From Meira nashicola (Eukaryota; Basidiomycota; Exobasidiomycetes; Exobasidiales; Brachybasidiaceae), in assembly GCA_001600355.1 (NCBI GenBank), contig BCJU01000001.1:6138013-6202012 (forward strand): 64,000 nt of DNA. Direction: 5' to 3'. Positions 60,978 through 64,000 of this stretch are shown here, piece by piece (the stretch's first letter is position 1; the number at the start of each line of letters is the position of its first letter). The notes beneath the pieces were generated by a model. The model worked only from the letters and a program-made list of their open reading frames with translations, did no database searches and was not told the DNA's origin. The position numbers and the translations under genes are program-made.

Positions 60978-62542
60978 TTCGGATAGCGAGCGAAAGTGAA
61001 TTGATCAATCGCCAATTGTTGTTGAGAGGCTGCAATGGTCAAGAACGATGCCAGACTTTCAATTCAATGCAGGCTAGGAAGGATGCACCAAATGAGCAAA
61101 AATGCAAAACTTGCAGCAACTACACAACACCAATAGAGTTGGATTGTCTCTATGTAATTGAGGACAAGAGATGATTGCAATCTTGACCTGAAAAGGTCAA
61201 ATAAATAATTGATAGCGTTTGAAAAGGAAAATGGATGTTGAGCACGCTCTACCTTGTTTTTCGAACCTTGGCGCCCGCGAAAGTTGGATAATGATTGACC
61301 TTCGATCCAATAAAAATTGTGGGCGAATGTAAAACTTGGTTTTCGTGAACAAGGTAAAAGCGAGCAAAACGGTTATTGATGAAAAGGTAGGAAAAAGTTG
61401 TGATGGGTTGAGTGAGGAAGAGGGTAAACGTTTGACAATCAACAAGCTTGTGTACATAAAATTCTTAAGCACGCTTGATAATCACACACACACATACGCA
61501 CACTGAGAATGAATAATATCACGAGTAAGCAACATACGAACAACACTCTTCTCTTTTTTTTCCCCTGCTATAAGCGTCTAACGCGCCGATGCAGTCTTTG
61601 TGTGTTTACACTTAAACTACAGTATACAGACGACACACTGCTAGGCACACAGGCGTACGAGAAAAAAAAAACACACACCTTTGTTGAATTCAACGCGTCT
61701 TCACGCGTCCCTGCACGCGATATAATCACACAAAACACATCTGTCCTATTCTAGTAAAAGCTTCCCTTGGCTATTTTTGTTAACAAACAGACAAGTTTTT
61801 ATTTATATTATGCACATACGATTATTGATCAGCTTATGATTGTCTTGCACAATTTGAGAGTAAGAGGAAGATGTGTTTGTTGTTTGGTTCAAAAGTGAAC
61901 TTATGTACTTACTTAGCTTAGTGCTCCTGTACTTTATGCATTGTGATGTAAGTCGGATTGCAATAAATATTCATCCATTGGCGTATGTCAATTGGCTTTG
62001 TCCCCTAGGGAAACGGCATTTGAACGCGTTTGTGGAAAATTTATGTGATCACGTAAGCAGATTCTCTATCTTTGTCACACAATTGCTGATCGCCATTATG
62101 GTATTATGCAGATATGGCATAAATATAAGCAATTGTATTCTTTGAGGTGTAATTTGTGTCTTCGAAATAAGATAAATTAGCACTTCAATTGTTACTCTAT
62201 CTGATTGAAGAAAAGCGAGAATGAAAACGATTATTAAAAAAATAATCTTTTTTATTTATTTTGGTTTTTAAGAAAATAAAATTTATTTTATTTTCAATTC
62301 AAATTCACTTAATTTTTCAATCCTGCATATTGTGCAAACGAAGCTTTGATTTAATTATTGTGCGACTGTCATGTCAATCGTTTACAACTAGAAGTATCGA
62401 CTTTTGCAAATGGAAAGAGCTGCGACGCTTATAGTGTTTATAATCTTAAATTCATCCCTCTCACAAGGCCATCTAATCTCACTGTAGACACAAAAAACAG
62501 AAGCGTGATATATTATTTAAATCATTAAAGAGACAATTTTAT
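60978..62542. other. Long intergenic region upstream of the zinc-finger gene
   Basis: About 1.56 kb, the longest gene-free stretch in the window. It has a CA-rich tract (cacacacatacgcacac near 61483-61501), pyrimidine runs and A/T-rich segments. Probably a large 5' regulatory region or leader of the zinc-finger gene plus the 3' region of the next gene. No coding similarity is seen. Confidence 0.5.
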
Positions 62543-64000
62543 TCATCTTCTCTTTTCAACTTCAATTCCATCATCTATATCCAGATCAAATGCACCACCG
62601 ATATCATCATCATCATCACCATGCATTCCATCTAGATCGAAATTATCTCCATCATAATCATCATCTCCATCTAATCCTGAAAGCGCTTCATCTGCTTCAC
62701 GTAAGATTACACTGAGTGTCTTTTGACTTCGATCCATTGAACCTGCTCCAGCATTATTATTAGCAGCAGCCATACTTGATCTACTTTCAATCAAATTAGG
62801 ATCTGTAGTAGTAGGAATATCTTCATCACTATCTTCTCCTTCCATTCCATTGGAAGATCCACTTTTACGTGAACCACGTTTATCTTTACTTTTTCTTCCG
62901 ATAGAGAATAACTTTTTGCTTGATTTTGGACTTTTTGGTGATTTAAGTTGTGTTGGAGAACCAGAAGATGAATTTATACTGTTCGAACTTGCTTTTCTAT
63001 TCATACTCGTTGCACTTAAACTACTTCCCAAACTACCAACACTCGCTCCCATATGTGTTTGACCAACTCCACGTTGAAGTATATTTGATCCATTTGCACT
63101 TGGAGAAGGACTGAAATTAGGATCGAATGAAGGAGAAGCTCCTACACTACGTCTGGGCACATCAATTCCCTTTCGACGATTAAATGTTCTAGAACCTGCC
63201 GGTGCAGAAGAAGGAGGTGAGAGAGAATGATCTCTAGGAGAAGGACTGTGTGCTGATCTTGTTGGTGAGCCAATCGATAGCTTTCTGGGTGGTGGTGGTG
63301 AACCTGTGTTACTTTCCAAGTTCCCACTTTGACTTGGTGTGAGAGGAGTTCGACTATCATCATGAATTTGTGATGCAAGAGCACTGAATGATTGCTCAAG
63401 CTCTAAAGGTTCTGGTTTAGGACTTCGATTCGTTATTGAAGAATTTCTGCCCAAAGAAGATGAAGTAGGTGACATTTGCACAGATGATTTGCGTGGTGAG
63501 ACGGGTGGACTGGCTGGCGGTGTTTTGTCTGGGCTGTCCTCTTGTTCAGCATTTGTGCTGATATCTGATTCAGACTTTTCTATAATTGATGAATCAGGTA
63601 ATGGAGGAGGAGCGGGGAACAAATCCACAGTCTTTTGTCTTGGCGTTGAATCACCTGTACGTAGACCATCCTGTTTTTCATCATACGATCCTTTACCTTC
63701 TTTCTCGTCAACGTTTTTGTCTTTTTCGTTAATATCTTTGTCTTTGTCTTCAACTTTCTCGTCAATGGCTTCCTCCTTTATCTCAACCGAAGTATCTTGG
63801 AAGCTTTCACTTGCTACCTTTGGTGTTGAAAGGTCTTCACCTGTAACTTCCTTCTGGACTTCTTCTTTAATTTCTTCTTTCACATCTTCCACTTCAATCG
63901 GTTTGACGTCCAACTCACTTTCTGCTGCAGCAGTGGCGGCAGTTGTTTCAATAGCTTTTTCAATCGAGACTGGTGGTTCAACTTTGTCTTCCAACGTCAC
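62543..64000 (-). CDS. Unidentified low-complexity protein, C-terminal part (5' end outside window)
   Basis: The minus-strand frame is open from the right edge for 485 codons to the stop at 62543. No true ATG start is visible, so the gene continues beyond 64000. The visible part is disordered: a Lys/Glu/Asp-rich segment (VEDVKEEIKEEVQ, DKDKDINEKDKN), then Ser/Pro-rich stretches with many SP sites (PPASPPVSPRKSS), a basic patch (SKKLFSIGRKSKDKRGSRK), a short helix-like ILREADEALSGLD, and an Asp-rich end closing in EVEKRR. No domain is recognised; the identity must lie in the missing N-terminal part. Confidence 0.75.
   Translation of the reverse strand: MTLEDKVEPPVSIEKAIETTAATAAAESELDVKPIEVEDVKEEIKEEVQKEVTGEDLSTPKVASESFQDTSVEIKEEAIDEKVEDKDKDINEKDKNVDEKEGKGSYDEKQDGLRTGDSTPRQKTVDLFPAPPPLPDSSIIEKSESDISTNAEQEDSPDKTPPASPPVSPRKSSVQMSPTSSSLGRNSSITNRSPKPEPLELEQSFSALASQIHDDSRTPLTPSQSGNLESNTGSPPPPRKLSIGSPTRSAHSPSPRDHSLSPPSSAPAGSRTFNRRKGIDVPRRSVGASPSFDPNFSPSPSANGSNILQRGVGQTHMGASVGSLGSSLSATSMNRKASSNSINSSSGSPTQLKSPKSPKSSKKLFSIGRKSKDKRGSRKSGSSNGMEGEDSDEDIPTTTDPNLIESRSSMAAANNNAGAGSMDRSQKTLSVILREADEALSGLDGDDDYDGDNFDLDGMHGDDDDDIGGAFDLDIDDGIEVEKRR

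Noticed and set aside
61197..61754. Short ORFs in the long intergenic region upstream of the zinc-finger gene
   Set aside because: Low-complexity AT- and CA-rich sequence with no domain, signal peptide or splice-supported continuation.

Overview
The window is nuclear DNA of a basidiomycete fungus. The evidence is short phase-conserved spliceosomal introns (61-81 nt, one of 205 nt), orthologues of fungal genes (RRB1, SED5, CHS5, LSG1, UTP25, SPB1, eIF3b, ORC4, KOG1, CWC25) and homeodomain genes of both basidiomycete mating classes (TALE-like HD1 and classical HD2). The 9-mer ACAAAGGGA, identical to the Ustilago maydis pheromone response element bound by Prf1, recurs in the homeodomain region. 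This, with the low intron density, points to Ustilaginomycotina, but that placement is inference.

Layout. 0-12.5 kb holds housekeeping genes: RRB1 (5' end off the window), mitochondrial L32, SED5, a CYS3/MetR-like bZIP regulator, a nitroreductase-like protein, a GT15 mannosyltransferase and CHS5. 12.8-21.5 kb is a complex mating-type homeodomain region. Locus A (12818-15430) carries a natural HD1-HD2 fusion gene followed by a second, intronless HD2 gene. A 1-Cys peroxiredoxin gene separates it from locus B (17705-21013), a canonical divergent HD1/HD2 pair. A 25-codon relic of an HD1 N-terminus lies just behind the locus B HD1 gene. Five exact ACAAAGGGA sites fall here, one of them inside the HD1/HD2 divergent promoter.

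22.2-29.5 kb and 40.1-42.3 kb hold two clusters of a small-gene family: ten clear members of about 80-146 residues plus one or two degenerate ones. All members have the same design. Exon 1 carries a C-x2-C-x12-H module, then comes a phase-1 intron of 61-81 nt, and exon 2 carries a C-x4-C...CD...H-x3/4-C module. One member is interrupted by a CAA-to-TAA type nonsense codon. A secreted 12-cysteine protein gene sits between the homeodomain region and the first cluster. I do not recognise the family.

Between the clusters is a compact ribosome-biogenesis and translation block: LSG1 and UTP25 (divergent), SPB1, and eIF3b. After the second cluster come ORC4, a tandem pair of diverged paralogues of unknown function, KOG1 (Raptor) with its caspase-like His/Cys positions substituted, CWC25, a single-zinc-finger putative regulator, and the C-terminal part of an unidentified low-complexity protein running off the right edge.

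All assignments come from reading protein motifs and splice signals by eye. No database search was run.
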